In this document: one piece after another, positions 49,211 through 58,464 of the stretch | Layout: every line of letters begins with the position of its first letter | Numbering within the stretch: the stretch's first letter is position 1 | Assembly (NCBI GenBank): GCA_948847595.1 | Contig: CAQOGY010000001.1 | Coordinates: 525,120 to 589,119 of the forward strand | Direction of reading: 5' to 3' | Source: an uncultured Bacteroides sp. | Lineage (GTDB): Bacteria > Bacteroidota > Bacteroidia > Bacteroidales > Bacteroidaceae | DNA: 64,000 nucleotides | Notes under the pieces: model-generated | Database searches by the model: none | Told to the model about the DNA's origin: nothing | What the model saw: the letters and a program-made list of their open reading frames with translations, nothing else | Made by a program: the position numbers and the translations under genes

Positions 49211-52090
49211 TCATCGTTTACAAATAGCTTTGAAGTCGCAGTATGAACATTTCTTTATGTCTTCTGTCTGCGTAAAGGCTTCTTTCTCATCAAATATTTC
49301 CTCTAATAGTGCTTGCAGGCGTTCGCGGAACTCATCTTCAAAGAAAGCGAAGTTATTCACAGGCATTTTGGGCTTGCGGGGTTCTCCCATTTCAACGACA
49401 GGTGAATAGCTCTCGGATGCTGCACGGTGGATATAAAGCAGGGCGGGAGCTACCATCAGCGGCTGTTTCCGGCTCATAATGGCGGCATATAGAAATGTTT
49501 GGAAGATGTAATTCGGGCGTGTCTCCGACGGGGTAAACAATTGCTCTATGTTGGCGGGCGTTTTAGGACTTCCACCGGTTTTGTAGTCAACGATTCGCAG
49601 CGTGCCTTCCTTCGCATCCATACGGTCTATCGTTCCCCCTAAACGAAGAGTGAACGGCCCTTGTCCGGTTTGGATGGTTATTTCTTCCGAAACTTTTTCT
49701 TCCATGGCGACCATTTCGAAAGGGGTATACTGAAGGTCATTACGCAACAATTGTTTCAGATAGGAAACAATGACTTTGGAGTTAATGAGTTGCACGCCAT
49801 TGTATTCGGGTTTCTCTTCGGGAGCCACTTTGAATAATTCTTGCTTGAATGCACGGTCGACATAACTTTGCAGTTTTACTTCATCACGCAGCAAGCGTTC
49901 CAGATCTTCTTTCTGTATCATTTTCCTGTTGGCTGTCAGGTCGGTATATGCCAGTTGGGCGGAGAGATGGAAGATTGTCCCGAACAAGGCGGAGTCTATT
50001 TCCGCACTGACTTCGTCCGGTGTCTTCAGTCCGGCTACATATCGGTAGTAAAATCTCAGCCGGCAATCGAGGTAGGCGTTGAGGGCAGAGGGGGAAAGGA
50101 TTACAGATTTTGGATTACTGCTATCATATGCACGATGGATGCGTCTTAGTACTTCCGGTGTTTTTTCAATCTGTATCTCTTGGGTGCTTTGGGGAGATTG
50201 TCCGGCTTCCAGGTATTCACGGGTGATTTCGTGAGAGCCTTCTACTAATAGTTGCAGCATGAAGCGGGATTCTTCTCCACGGTTCAGACCATCCGAAGAG
50301 GTATTATAGAGAAGGGTGATGTTTTCTGCCCGTTGTATCAGACGGTAGAAATAATAGGCATATACTGCATTCTTGTGTTCGATAGTCGTCATTCCGAAGG
50401 CTTTCCGGAGATTATATGGAATGAATGAGGATTCCCCACCGGATTTAGGTAGTTGTCCTTCGTTGAGAGATAGCATTATCAGGTTGCGGAAGTCGAGGTT
50501 ACGTGTTTCCAGTACTCCCATTACTTGCATTCCGATAGCGGGTTCGCCGTGGAAAGGGATATTGGAAGAAGTCAGCACTTTGCTAATCAGTCTTTTCAAT
50601 GTATCGGTGCGCACGTTTAGTTCTCCGCTTTCAATCAGGCTATAAAGGCGGTTGATTTTAAGATGGCTTTGGAATAAGGATTCTCTATAAAGTTGGTTGA
50701 AAATATCGTTATATTCTCCTTCTTTGCGGTATATGGTTGAGATGTCTTTGATTAATCCGACAAGGTAATCACACAAATTTTTAATACCACTGCGGGGAGT
50801 AAAGAGGTTGGCTAAGAAATCATCCTGTTTTAGTTCCGATGGGAGCGGATAGAAACGGTTTGTCCTTGTCAAGTCATCTTCCAGTGAGATGGCATGCGTG
50901 GATAGTTGTTGGGTATAGGGATGCTTCAATATGGCTGATACTGCTTCGTAGGTGAATCGGCCTGTGTCAGTACGATAACCATTGGTTTGCAACTCCATCG
51001 CTGCGTTGATAAAGCTGTAGACGGGAGTTTGTGCCAATGGGAATCCCATAGTGATGTTGACGTTCTTCACTTCTTGCGGAATGGAATGGAGTACGGGCAG
51101 TAACAGTGCTTCATTACAGAGTACTACGGCATTTTCCTTTTCGTTTTCTTCTGCAATTTGTGACTGGTCATTGGCAATACCTTTCACCCATTCGGGGAGA
51201 AAGCGTGCTTGCGCATTCTCGGTGGAAGCGGAGATATAGCGTATTTTCTTGGGTGATTTGAAAGAATCGAAACAGCTTTCCGGAAGTTCGTTCGGGAAGT
51301 CTCTAAGATTACGTTTGAGAAATTCTCCGGCTTCGTGCTTCTTGATTTGCCGGGTATAGAACACATCATAATCCCAATAGAACATGGCTTTATCTGCGTC
51401 TTGCAGCAGTTTGAAGAATTGGTGTTCTACTTTATTCAGCACATTAAAACCGACGAATATGTATTTGTCATACTTGAGCCGGTCGGTATCGAGCTGTTCG
51501 ATGACATTCCGGTAGAGCATACCTTCGTAGGCAATGCCTAGTTCGGTCAGGTTCTCCTGATAGCGATGATAAATAGCCCCCAACTTGTCCCAAAGGGAAA
51601 TAAATTTCTCTTTAAGTTCTGTCCGGCGTTCGATAGAGAAATTCTGGAAGAATTGCTGGATAGCTTCTTCCTGCTCTTTGTCCAGAAAGTCATAGTCATC
51701 CATCAGGTTCTTCAAGTCTTGCAGATTGCTGAAGAGTTTGTCTGCGTCCACCATATTCTTATCTACATCATCGAAGTCGCTGATTAACAACTCTCCCCAA
51801 AAGTAGAAATCATCCAGTGTCTCCTGACTTTGTGTTTCTTCCTTGAATACTTTGTAAAGCTCGCAAACTAATCGGATAGGATCACCGGCTTTTTGTACGG
51901 ATAGTTTCTGAAACAGGTCGCTGATACTCATTGCAGCAGGAGCCCAAATCGGTTGGTCGGATTCTCCTGCCAGGTATTCATTGAAAAACAGATTGGCACG
52001 TTTGTTCGGGAAAACGAGTACCGTACGTGACAGGTCGTTTCCTATCTTGGAATATAAATCGTGAGCGACTAGTTGGAGAAATGTTTGCAT
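49211..52090 (-). CDS. PD-(D/E)XK nuclease-helicase, AddB-like
   Basis: The 959-residue product is the second subunit of an AddAB/RexAB-like exonuclease. The N terminus has the inactivated helicase part (FPNKRANLFFNEYLAG), the middle carries SFIPYNLRKAFGMTTIEHKN, and the C-terminal nuclease has LRIVDYKTGGSPKT, the D-x-K part of the PD-(D/E)XK motif, and a Cys cluster CSYCDFKAICKR of the iron-sulfur type. It processes double-strand ends for repair with the helicase subunit, which lies 34 bp upstream. Confidence 0.85.
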   Translation of the reverse strand: MQTFLQLVAHDLYSKIGNDLSRTVLVFPNKRANLFFNEYLAGESDQPIWAPAAMSISDLFQKLSVQKAGDPIRLVCELYKVFKEETQSQETLDDFYFWGELLISDFDDVDKNMVDADKLFSNLQDLKNLMDDYDFLDKEQEEAIQQFFQNFSIERRTELKEKFISLWDKLGAIYHRYQENLTELGIAYEGMLYRNVIEQLDTDRLKYDKYIFVGFNVLNKVEHQFFKLLQDADKAMFYWDYDVFYTRQIKKHEAGEFLKRNLRDFPNELPESCFDSFKSPKKIRYISASTENAQARFLPEWVKGIANDQSQIAEENEKENAVVLCNEALLLPVLHSIPQEVKNVNITMGFPLAQTPVYSFINAAMELQTNGYRTDTGRFTYEAVSAILKHPYTQQLSTHAISLEDDLTRTNRFYPLPSELKQDDFLANLFTPRSGIKNLCDYLVGLIKDISTIYRKEGEYNDIFNQLYRESLFQSHLKINRLYSLIESGELNVRTDTLKRLISKVLTSSNIPFHGEPAIGMQVMGVLETRNLDFRNLIMLSLNEGQLPKSGGESSFIPYNLRKAFGMTTIEHKNAVYAYYFYRLIQRAENITLLYNTSSDGLNRGEESRFMLQLLVEGSHEITREYLEAGQSPQSTQEIQIEKTPEVLRRIHRAYDSSNPKSVILSPSALNAYLDCRLRFYYRYVAGLKTPDEVSAEIDSALFGTIFHLSAQLAYTDLTANRKMIQKEDLERLLRDEVKLQSYVDRAFKQELFKVAPEEKPEYNGVQLINSKVIVSYLKQLLRNDLQYTPFEMVAMEEKVSEEITIQTGQGPFTLRLGGTIDRMDAKEGTLRIVDYKTGGSPKTPANIEQLFTPSETRPNYIFQTFLYAAIMSRKQPLMVAPALLYIHRAASESYSPVVEMGEPRKPKMPVNNFAFFEDEFRERLQALLEEIFDEKEAFTQTEDIKKCSYCDFKAICKR

Positions 52091-52124
52091 ATTGATTTTG
52101 TATATGGTCAGTTTATAGGTTGCT

Positions 52125-55100
52125 TTATACTTTTTCTATTCTTTCTTCGTCTACATACCACAAATATCCGGTGATATTCTTATATCCCATTTTTGTGAGC
52201 AGTTGCATATATCCTCTTACTTGTTTATTGTATTTGGGATTCTCTTTACCAAATTTAAAGTCGACGACAACGACCTGACCGTCTTTCATCATCACACGGT
52301 CGGGGCGGCGGGTTTGTAATATTCCTTTTTCCTTATAAATGATGGCACATTCGTTGAACAGTGTCCATTCTCCCGAATACCAGTCTTGTATTTCTGGAGA
52401 TGAGAAAGCTTTTTGTGCGACTTCACGTGCCATTTCTTCTTTTTCTTCGTTTCTGATTACTCCTTCAAAGATAAGCCGGTCAATGGCGGGCTCAATATCC
52501 TCGGCTGTTTCGATAACGGAGAATAGGGTGTGCAGCAAACGTCCACGATTGATAAAACGGTCGTCAGATTCCTCTTCCTCAATTCCTTGTATGAAATCCG
52601 CCGAGCGGTTGGACTGGCGGAATTCAATATCATGACGCATGGATTCCATCTGAACAGGTAACTTTTCCGGCTTCTGAGTGAGTTTATTGGTAGAAGTCTT
52701 TGCTTTCTCTTCTTCCGAAGGGCATAGTTTACCTTGCTCATAGCAGTCTTCTTCCCAATCTATTCCTTCTTTAAGGGCTACGACAGGAAGTGCGTTTGCC
52801 AATAGTTCGGACATTGTACCTTTTTGAGCCTTTTTACTCCAAATGATAAGATTCTTTCCTGCACGGGTAAAAGCTACGTACAGCAAATTTAAGTTGTCTA
52901 CCCATAGTTGCAGGCGTTCATGCAGATAATCGTTTCCGTATATGGATTCCGCCATCTGCGTGGAATAATTGATAGGAAGAATATCCAAGGCATTGAACGG
53001 CGCTGTCTGAGGAGCGCACCATACTAATTGGTTATTCGTCTCATTCTCTAATTTCCAGTCGCAGAAAGGAAGGAGCACTGTATGGAATTCCAATCCTTTG
53101 GATTTATGTATGGAGAAGATTCGGATACCTTCTACCTCTCCGCTTGGAATCGTTTTGCTGCATAGTGTTTCGTCCCAATAACGGATGAATGCGTCAAGCT
53201 CGGAAGAGTTTTTTTGCAGGTAATCCGTTACTGCATCGAAAAAGGCAAACAGATAAGCGTCCTGATCTTTGATGTTTTTCATCTCGAAGATACTGAATAG
53301 TTCCTCTAACAATTCATAGAGAGGCATTAGTCTCAGTTCTTTTATCCTTTCAAGGAATGCGGATGGGAGATACTTCTCGACAGGAAGGAGCAGGAGCGTG
53401 TTCCAGTCCAGTCCTTTTTGTAAGACTTCGTTCTGATAGGCCACTGCCAGTTGGGCACGGGCTATCTTATTCTTTTCGTCCGAGAGATAGCGCAAAGCAT
53501 CCATCATCATACAAATAGCCAAGGAAGCATTCAGGCGGAATGCTTCATCCGATACTATTTTGTAATGCAACTCTTTGTCGAAATAATCGGCGATACGGGG
53601 GATGCTTTTGTTCTTTCGTACAAGGATGGCTATATCATTCAACCGCACACCGTTGGCAAGCAGATGTTCTACTTCTGCTCCCAGGCTGATTAGTGTCTGT
53701 TCGGTATAGTCGTGCTCTTCATCGGGTTCGAGAAAAGAGACTTTTACATATCCTTTTTCCACGCTTCGGGGAGATTCCTGTACTACGTCCGCATAGGCTT
53801 TTTGCAAGTCTTCGCAGTCTTTGCCGAGTTGAGCCTTGTAAACTCCGTTCAGATAGTCGGCAGCGGCTGTGAAGATATGATTGTTGAATCGGATGACAGT
53901 GGTCTCACTTCTTCGGTTGGTAGCCAATGTCTTGACACGAATCGGGAAATGTTCGATATGGTCATTCAGACCGTTGAGAATTCCCCAATCACCATTTCTC
54001 CAACGGTAGATGGATTGCTTTACGTCTCCGACAATCAGGCTGTTTGCCCCTTGGGATAATCCTTCCAATAAAAGCAGTTTGAAGTTGCCCCATTGCATCC
54101 GGCTGGTATCTTGGAACTCGTCTATCATGACATTGCGGATATTCGTTCCTATCTTTTCGAATACGAAAGAGGAATCGCCGTCTTTTACTAATTGGTGGAG
54201 TAGGGCGTTGGTATCTGATAGTAAGAAGCGATTGTTATCGTGGTTCAACTGGCGTACTTCTTCGTCGATATTGGCGAGGAGCTGCACCTTGTTGAGATGT
54301 TGCAGAGATAGTCGGCAACTATTCAACAACAGATTATTTTTGGAACGTAGTTTTTCAGCATCTTCCAGGATTTGCATAAGAGTGGAAGATGCTAAATTAA
54401 TGATGTCCGCATAGCGGGGGGAAGTCTTTGCTGCCCAGTTCTTGGCATCTTCCAGACATTTTTCCACTGTGGCATTACGTATGTCGTTGCTTAAAACCCC
54501 ATTGTTGAGTTTGCGGAAGTAACTGCCGATTCCGCGTGAACCGCCTTTCAGATCATCGGAAGTCAATGCGTGCCCGTCCAGTTCTCCTTCAAATTGGTCG
54601 TAAAAGCCTTTCATTTGTTCCAGAACCTCAGTCTCCAAGGCTTTCAGGTGTTTACGGTATTCTTTGATAGTATCCGGATTGCGCAACCGTTCCCGAAGTT
54701 TCTCTCCTTTTTCAATGTAGCCTTCATCGAAGATATTGCGTCCGAAACTCTTTACTTCGTCCGACACGTTCCAACGTTTATCGTCGGCAATCCGTTCGTT
54801 GATATAGTCTAACAGCCAGGCGAGGACAGGAGAAGTTGGCCCCAACTTTTCTATCATACTGTCTACTGCGTCACTAAGCACTTCGGTATTGTTCAGTTCT
54901 ATATTCAGGTTCGGACTAAGTTCCAGTTCACGTGCCAGATTACGCATGACGGACTGGAAGAATGAGTCGATTGTTTCTACCCGAAAACGGCTATAGTCAT
55001 GTAGCATATAGCCGAGAGCAATACCGGCTGCTTCACGTATCTCTTGTTCCGTCTTGTCCGTCTCTTCCTTGATACGATTGAGGTAGGCTTCGGAATCTTT

Positions 55101-55298
55101 GTCACCTGTCTGAATACCATAAAGCTGGCTGAGAATGCGTTCTTTCATTTCTGCCGTGGCCTTGTTCGTGAAGGTCACAGCAAGAATTTGCCGATAGGCA
55201 TACGGATTAAGAATGAGTAGCTTAATATATTCTACGGCCAGGGTAAATGTTTTGCCCGAACCTGCAGAGGCCTTATAAACAAGAAGTTCACTGTTCAT
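52125..55298 (-). CDS. UvrD-like helicase-nuclease, AddA-like
   Basis: The 1057-residue product has the superfamily 1 helicase motifs: Walker A KASAGSGKTFTLA (about residues 9-21), LAVTFTNKATAEMKERIL, VMIDEFQDTSRMQW, IVGDVKQSIYRWRNGD, VEGIRIFSIHKSKGLEF and LLYVAFTRAGKNL. The C-terminal nuclease has VVVDFKFGKENPKYNKQ. It unwinds double-strand DNA ends with the AddB-like partner. It follows an ECF sigma gene by only 17 bp on the same strand, an unexpected neighbour. Confidence 0.9.
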   Translation of the reverse strand: MNSELLVYKASAGSGKTFTLAVEYIKLLILNPYAYRQILAVTFTNKATAEMKERILSQLYGIQTGDKDSEAYLNRIKEETDKTEQEIREAAGIALGYMLHDYSRFRVETIDSFFQSVMRNLARELELSPNLNIELNNTEVLSDAVDSMIEKLGPTSPVLAWLLDYINERIADDKRWNVSDEVKSFGRNIFDEGYIEKGEKLRERLRNPDTIKEYRKHLKALETEVLEQMKGFYDQFEGELDGHALTSDDLKGGSRGIGSYFRKLNNGVLSNDIRNATVEKCLEDAKNWAAKTSPRYADIINLASSTLMQILEDAEKLRSKNNLLLNSCRLSLQHLNKVQLLANIDEEVRQLNHDNNRFLLSDTNALLHQLVKDGDSSFVFEKIGTNIRNVMIDEFQDTSRMQWGNFKLLLLEGLSQGANSLIVGDVKQSIYRWRNGDWGILNGLNDHIEHFPIRVKTLATNRRSETTVIRFNNHIFTAAADYLNGVYKAQLGKDCEDLQKAYADVVQESPRSVEKGYVKVSFLEPDEEHDYTEQTLISLGAEVEHLLANGVRLNDIAILVRKNKSIPRIADYFDKELHYKIVSDEAFRLNASLAICMMMDALRYLSDEKNKIARAQLAVAYQNEVLQKGLDWNTLLLLPVEKYLPSAFLERIKELRLMPLYELLEELFSIFEMKNIKDQDAYLFAFFDAVTDYLQKNSSELDAFIRYWDETLCSKTIPSGEVEGIRIFSIHKSKGLEFHTVLLPFCDWKLENETNNQLVWCAPQTAPFNALDILPINYSTQMAESIYGNDYLHERLQLWVDNLNLLYVAFTRAGKNLIIWSKKAQKGTMSELLANALPVVALKEGIDWEEDCYEQGKLCPSEEEKAKTSTNKLTQKPEKLPVQMESMRHDIEFRQSNRSADFIQGIEEEESDDRFINRGRLLHTLFSVIETAEDIEPAIDRLIFEGVIRNEEKEEMAREVAQKAFSSPEIQDWYSGEWTLFNECAIIYKEKGILQTRRPDRVMMKDGQVVVVDFKFGKENPKYNKQVRGYMQLLTKMGYKNITGYLWYVDEERIEKV

Positions 55299-55315
55299 AC
55301 TGTGTAATATCAGGA

Positions 55316-55927
55316 TTAATAGAACCTTTTCATAAAATCAGTTCCGAAATAAAGTAAGAATAAGGGTAGATAGTCTTTTAACGCCACTCGCAGTAGCTTC
55401 AAAGCCTGTCCGATTCTATAATTGATTGTTTGTGGAGAAACTTTGAGCCTTTCGGCTATCTCCTTGTGAGTTAACCGTTGATTACGATTCATTTCATACG
55501 CTTCGCGGTATTCTTTAGGGAGCTGCTTCAGTGCTTCTTCATATAATCGTAGAAGTTCATTTTCCAAATAAAAATCAGGATTACTGAATTCACCTTCGTA
55601 TTTCTCCACGATTTCCTGATGTACTTTCCGTTTGATTTCGAAATGGGAAATACGATTGAGCGCCTTGTTTTTGACTATCGTAAAGAGAAGGGTTTTCAGT
55701 GTTAGCTCCGGCATGAGGCTGGAACGGTTCTCCCATAACCACATCATCGTTTCCTGCACAATCTCTTCAATCTCTTCTTGCTCAGTGACATACTGTGAGC
55801 AGAATGCACACAATCGACGAAAGTAATGACGGTATACTGCGTCAAAAACTTTTTCTTCGCCTGCTTTCAGAGCGTTGATGACAGATTTATTATTGTTAAT
55901 ATCTAGAAATATTGGAGATTGTGACAT
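55316..55927 (-). CDS. ECF-type RNA polymerase sigma-70 factor
   Basis: The 203-residue product has sigma region 2 (EKVFDAVYRHYFRRLCAFCS, VQETMMWLWENRSSL) and region 4 (LPKEYREAYEMNRNQRLTHK, EIAERLKVSPQTINYRIGQA). It belongs to the group paired with FecR-like anti-sigma factors for SusC/SusD loci. The FecR gene is divergent, 160 bp away. The addA gene starts 17 bp after its stop. The start is fixed by a -7 element 20 bp upstream. Confidence 0.9.
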   Translation of the reverse strand: MSQSPIFLDINNNKSVINALKAGEEKVFDAVYRHYFRRLCAFCSQYVTEQEEIEEIVQETMMWLWENRSSLMPELTLKTLLFTIVKNKALNRISHFEIKRKVHQEIVEKYEGEFSNPDFYLENELLRLYEEALKQLPKEYREAYEMNRNQRLTHKEIAERLKVSPQTINYRIGQALKLLRVALKDYLPLFLLYFGTDFMKRFY

Positions 55928-55947
55928 TCTCTTTTTAATTTGTAAGA

Positions 55948-55955
55948 CAAAAATA
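55948..55955 (-). promoter_or_regulatory. -7 element of sigma factor gene
   Basis: TATTTTTG on the minus strand fits TAnnTTTG; leader about 14 nt. Confidence 0.5.
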
Positions 55956-56018
55956 ATGAAAGAAGTAGAGAAAAGAAATAAAAAGGGGAGAAAAATATTT
56001 TTTTCTTTCTGAGTTTAG

Positions 56019-56026
56019 TATATTTG
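56019..56026 (+). promoter_or_regulatory. -7 element of fecR-like gene
   Basis: TATATTTG fits TAnnTTTG; leader about 55 nt. It is divergent from the sigma promoter, 64 bp apart. Confidence 0.5.
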
Positions 56027-56087
56027 TGCTGCCAACTGTATTACTACAAAGGTATTATATTTTTTATTGTAAAAAGATTGAATAGAC

Positions 56088-57083
56088 ATGGATGAAATAA
56101 TCTTGTTGAGTTATCTACGAGGTGAATGTAATGATGAGGAAGCTGGACGGGTGGAAGCCTGGTACAAGGAGACTCCGGAGAACCGGAAAATTCTGGAACA
56201 GCTTTACTACACTCTTTTCGTAGGTGACCGGGTAGCGATGATGAATGCTGTAGATACAGAGGCGTCATTAGATAAATTCAAGTCGGCTATCCGGGAGAAA
56301 GAGAAGAAGGCCAGACGGAAGAATATGTCAATCCGTTGGGGACGTTATAGTACTGTGGCCGCTGCTTTCCTTGCCGGACTCGTTTTTGCGGGCGGAGTTA
56401 CCTGGGGATTGCTATCCAATAAACTTTCGGATTATGAAGTGCTGACTGTGGCGGGACAAAGGGCGCAGACTGTGCTGCCGGATGGTAGTAAGGTATGGTT
56501 GAATGCATCTTCAAAACTGGTTTATCATAATTCTTTTTGGAGCTCGGACCGTCAGGTTGATTTGTCGGGTGAAGCCTATTTTGAGGTAGCTCATAACAAG
56601 CGTGCTCCGTTTATAGTTAACAGCAAGCAAATCAAGACATGTGTGCTAGGTACCAAATTCAATGTACGTGCACGCAATGAAGAGAATAGGGTAGTGACTA
56701 CATTACTTCAAGGTTTGGTTCGGGTGGATTCTCCACGGACAGAGGATAATGGCTATTTGCTGAAACCGGGGCAAACATTGAATGTGAATACGGATACATA
56801 TCAGGCTGAACTGATTGAGTACAATCAACCTACGGATGTTCTTTTGTGGATTAACGGCAAACTGATGTTCAAGCAACATTCACTATTGGAAATTACCAAT
56901 GTCATGGAAAAATTATATGATATTAAATTTGTCTATGAGGATGATGCTCTGAAGGCGGAACGATTTACCGGTGAATTCTCAACTGATAGCACACCGGATG
57001 AAATTCTTAATGTTTTGATGCATACCAATCATTTCAATTATAAGAAAAACGGACGAGTGATTCGGTTGATAAAGAAGAAATAA
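56088..57083 (+). CDS. FecR-family anti-sigma regulator (DUF4974)
   Basis: The 331-residue product has an N-terminal cytoplasmic anti-sigma part (ILLSYLRGECNDEEAGRVEA), one membrane helix at about 87-110 (AAAFLAGLVFAGGVTWGLL), a periplasmic FecR domain (VLPDGSKVWLNASSKLVYHN, VDLSGEAYFEVAHNKRAPF) and a C-terminal DUF4974 (LMFKQHSLLEITNVMEKLYD). It senses the state of a SusC receptor through the plug and releases the ECF sigma factor. Unlike the standard order the gene faces away from the sigma gene and towards the SusC/SusD operon end. Confidence 0.9.
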   Translation: MDEIILLSYLRGECNDEEAGRVEAWYKETPENRKILEQLYYTLFVGDRVAMMNAVDTEASLDKFKSAIREKEKKARRKNMSIRWGRYSTVAAAFLAGLVFAGGVTWGLLSNKLSDYEVLTVAGQRAQTVLPDGSKVWLNASSKLVYHNSFWSSDRQVDLSGEAYFEVAHNKRAPFIVNSKQIKTCVLGTKFNVRARNEENRVVTTLLQGLVRVDSPRTEDNGYLLKPGQTLNVNTDTYQAELIEYNQPTDVLLWINGKLMFKQHSLLEITNVMEKLYDIKFVYEDDALKAERFTGEFSTDSTPDEILNVLMHTNHFNYKKNGRVIRLIKKK

Positions 57084-57123
57084 AATAGAGATATTTATAG
57101 AAGAAAAAAGTGGTTGAGATAGA

Positions 57124-57150
57124 AGGCATGTCGGGTTAGCTGGCATGCCT
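57124..57150 (+). terminator. Terminator after fecR-like gene
   Basis: AGGCATG (57124-57130) and CATGCCT (57144-57150) form a 7-bp stem followed by TTTATTGTT. Confidence 0.6.
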
Positions 57151-57185
57151 TTATTGTTACCCATGAAAATAATGTGAGCCTAGAT

Positions 57186-57226
57186 AAGCACATCGCTCTT
57201 TCTACAGTTGATTGAACGATGTGCTT
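57186..57226 (-). terminator. Hairpin after glycan-operon end
   Basis: AAGCACATCG (57186-57195) and CGATGTGCTT (57217-57226) form a perfect 10-bp stem with a 21-nt loop, 36 bp after the stop of the minus-strand lipoprotein gene. The T run is weak. Confidence 0.5.
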
Positions 57227-57262
57227 GGTTTAAGAGATTTTAATTCTCTATCTTAGTCTTTA

Positions 57263-58444
57263 TTATTCGGCAGGGAATACAAACATTTTGCCACCGTTAT
57301 CATCAAATCTGCCTTTCATCGGAAGATTCAGATTATCCTTATCGCCGTCGTAATAAGTAGCCCAGTTCCATATCATAGTATCATCTTCTGTGATTTCACC
57401 GGTCTCGTGATTACGTTTTAGCCCGTTACACGGATAGTAAAGCAACAATCCTTTTTCGTCCGGATTTACCATTTTCCAAGTAAATGCTTTGATTTGCTGT
57501 TGAGTGCGCGCGATATCCCAGAAACGAACTTCGCGGATATATTCGTTGGCGCCCCCTATCCAGAAACCAATCAGGCCATACTCTCCGTCCCTAATCTCAC
57601 TGGATGCTACCAGATCGCCATTTACATACACATAAGTTGTTTTACCGTCATACACAAACGTAAGCATATACCATTCATTGGGTTTAGCGGCAAATTTATT
57701 CTTCGGAACATCTATTTGAGCAGAACCCGTTTTTATTTGCAATTGATTGGGATCAATGGTTACATCTCCAAACCGAGTGTAAATTTCATCATGAGGTCCG
57801 GCATTGGCAACCAGTTTTGTTCCCCCGATAGACCTATTGTTGGCATTGTATGCAGAACGCTTAACCATAGCTTCCATAGTCCATTGTTTCACCTTAAAGT
57901 CCTGTGGGAACATTTTGTCACTCTCACTTCCTGAGCCATTCATAAGAAGTACTTTGGTACGCGTACGTTTCTCTAGAATAAGCAACGCTTCTTCTTCACC
58001 CGGAATCGGATAGGCAGAGCCATTAGACAAACGGATAGGCAATGCATAATCTCCTTTCAATGAAAATTTCAGATTTTTCAATGAAACCGGTATGGACTGC
58101 ATAGCCAGATTGGGTTTGAAGTTCATAACAGTCGGTATCTCATACATTTCGGGCGGTAACATCAGATAGGATGTGTTATTCTTCTTGTTGTATTCATCAA
58201 GTTGTGTCTGGTCACCAACGATTAAAGGAATATCGAATGCTTTGTCCTCCTTTACCGTCAATCCGACTTTCACATCTTTGATGAAATATTCTCTACCCTC
58301 TTCTACGAAAATCTGAATAGGACCCTCAGCGGCAATGTATGCACCTTGACCGCTTCCGTTATCTTTTTGAGATTCCGTATATAATTCGTTCTGGCAACCT
58401 GCTAGAAGCAATGCACCGAACAGAGTCATAACTATTTTTTTCAT
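57263..58444 (-). CDS. DUF1735-LamG surface glycan-binding lipoprotein
   Basis: The 393-residue lipoprotein (lipobox LLAGC) has an N-terminal DUF1735 Ig-like domain (about 40-165, DVKVGLTVKEDKAFDIPLIV and NTSYLMLPPEMYEIPT) and a C-terminal LamG/concanavalin-like domain (about 175-345, EWYMLTFVYDGKTTYVYVNG and REVRFWDIARTQQQI). This pairing is known for surface glycan-binding proteins in N-glycan loci. It is the last gene of the operon. Confidence 0.85.
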   Translation of the reverse strand: MKKIVMTLFGALLLAGCQNELYTESQKDNGSGQGAYIAAEGPIQIFVEEGREYFIKDVKVGLTVKEDKAFDIPLIVGDQTQLDEYNKKNNTSYLMLPPEMYEIPTVMNFKPNLAMQSIPVSLKNLKFSLKGDYALPIRLSNGSAYPIPGEEEALLILEKRTRTKVLLMNGSGSESDKMFPQDFKVKQWTMEAMVKRSAYNANNRSIGGTKLVANAGPHDEIYTRFGDVTIDPNQLQIKTGSAQIDVPKNKFAAKPNEWYMLTFVYDGKTTYVYVNGDLVASSEIRDGEYGLIGFWIGGANEYIREVRFWDIARTQQQIKAFTWKMVNPDEKGLLLYYPCNGLKRNHETGEITEDDTMIWNWATYYDGDKDNLNLPMKGRFDDNGGKMFVFPAE

Positions 58445-58464
58445 TTTTCTTTCTGATTAAAAGT

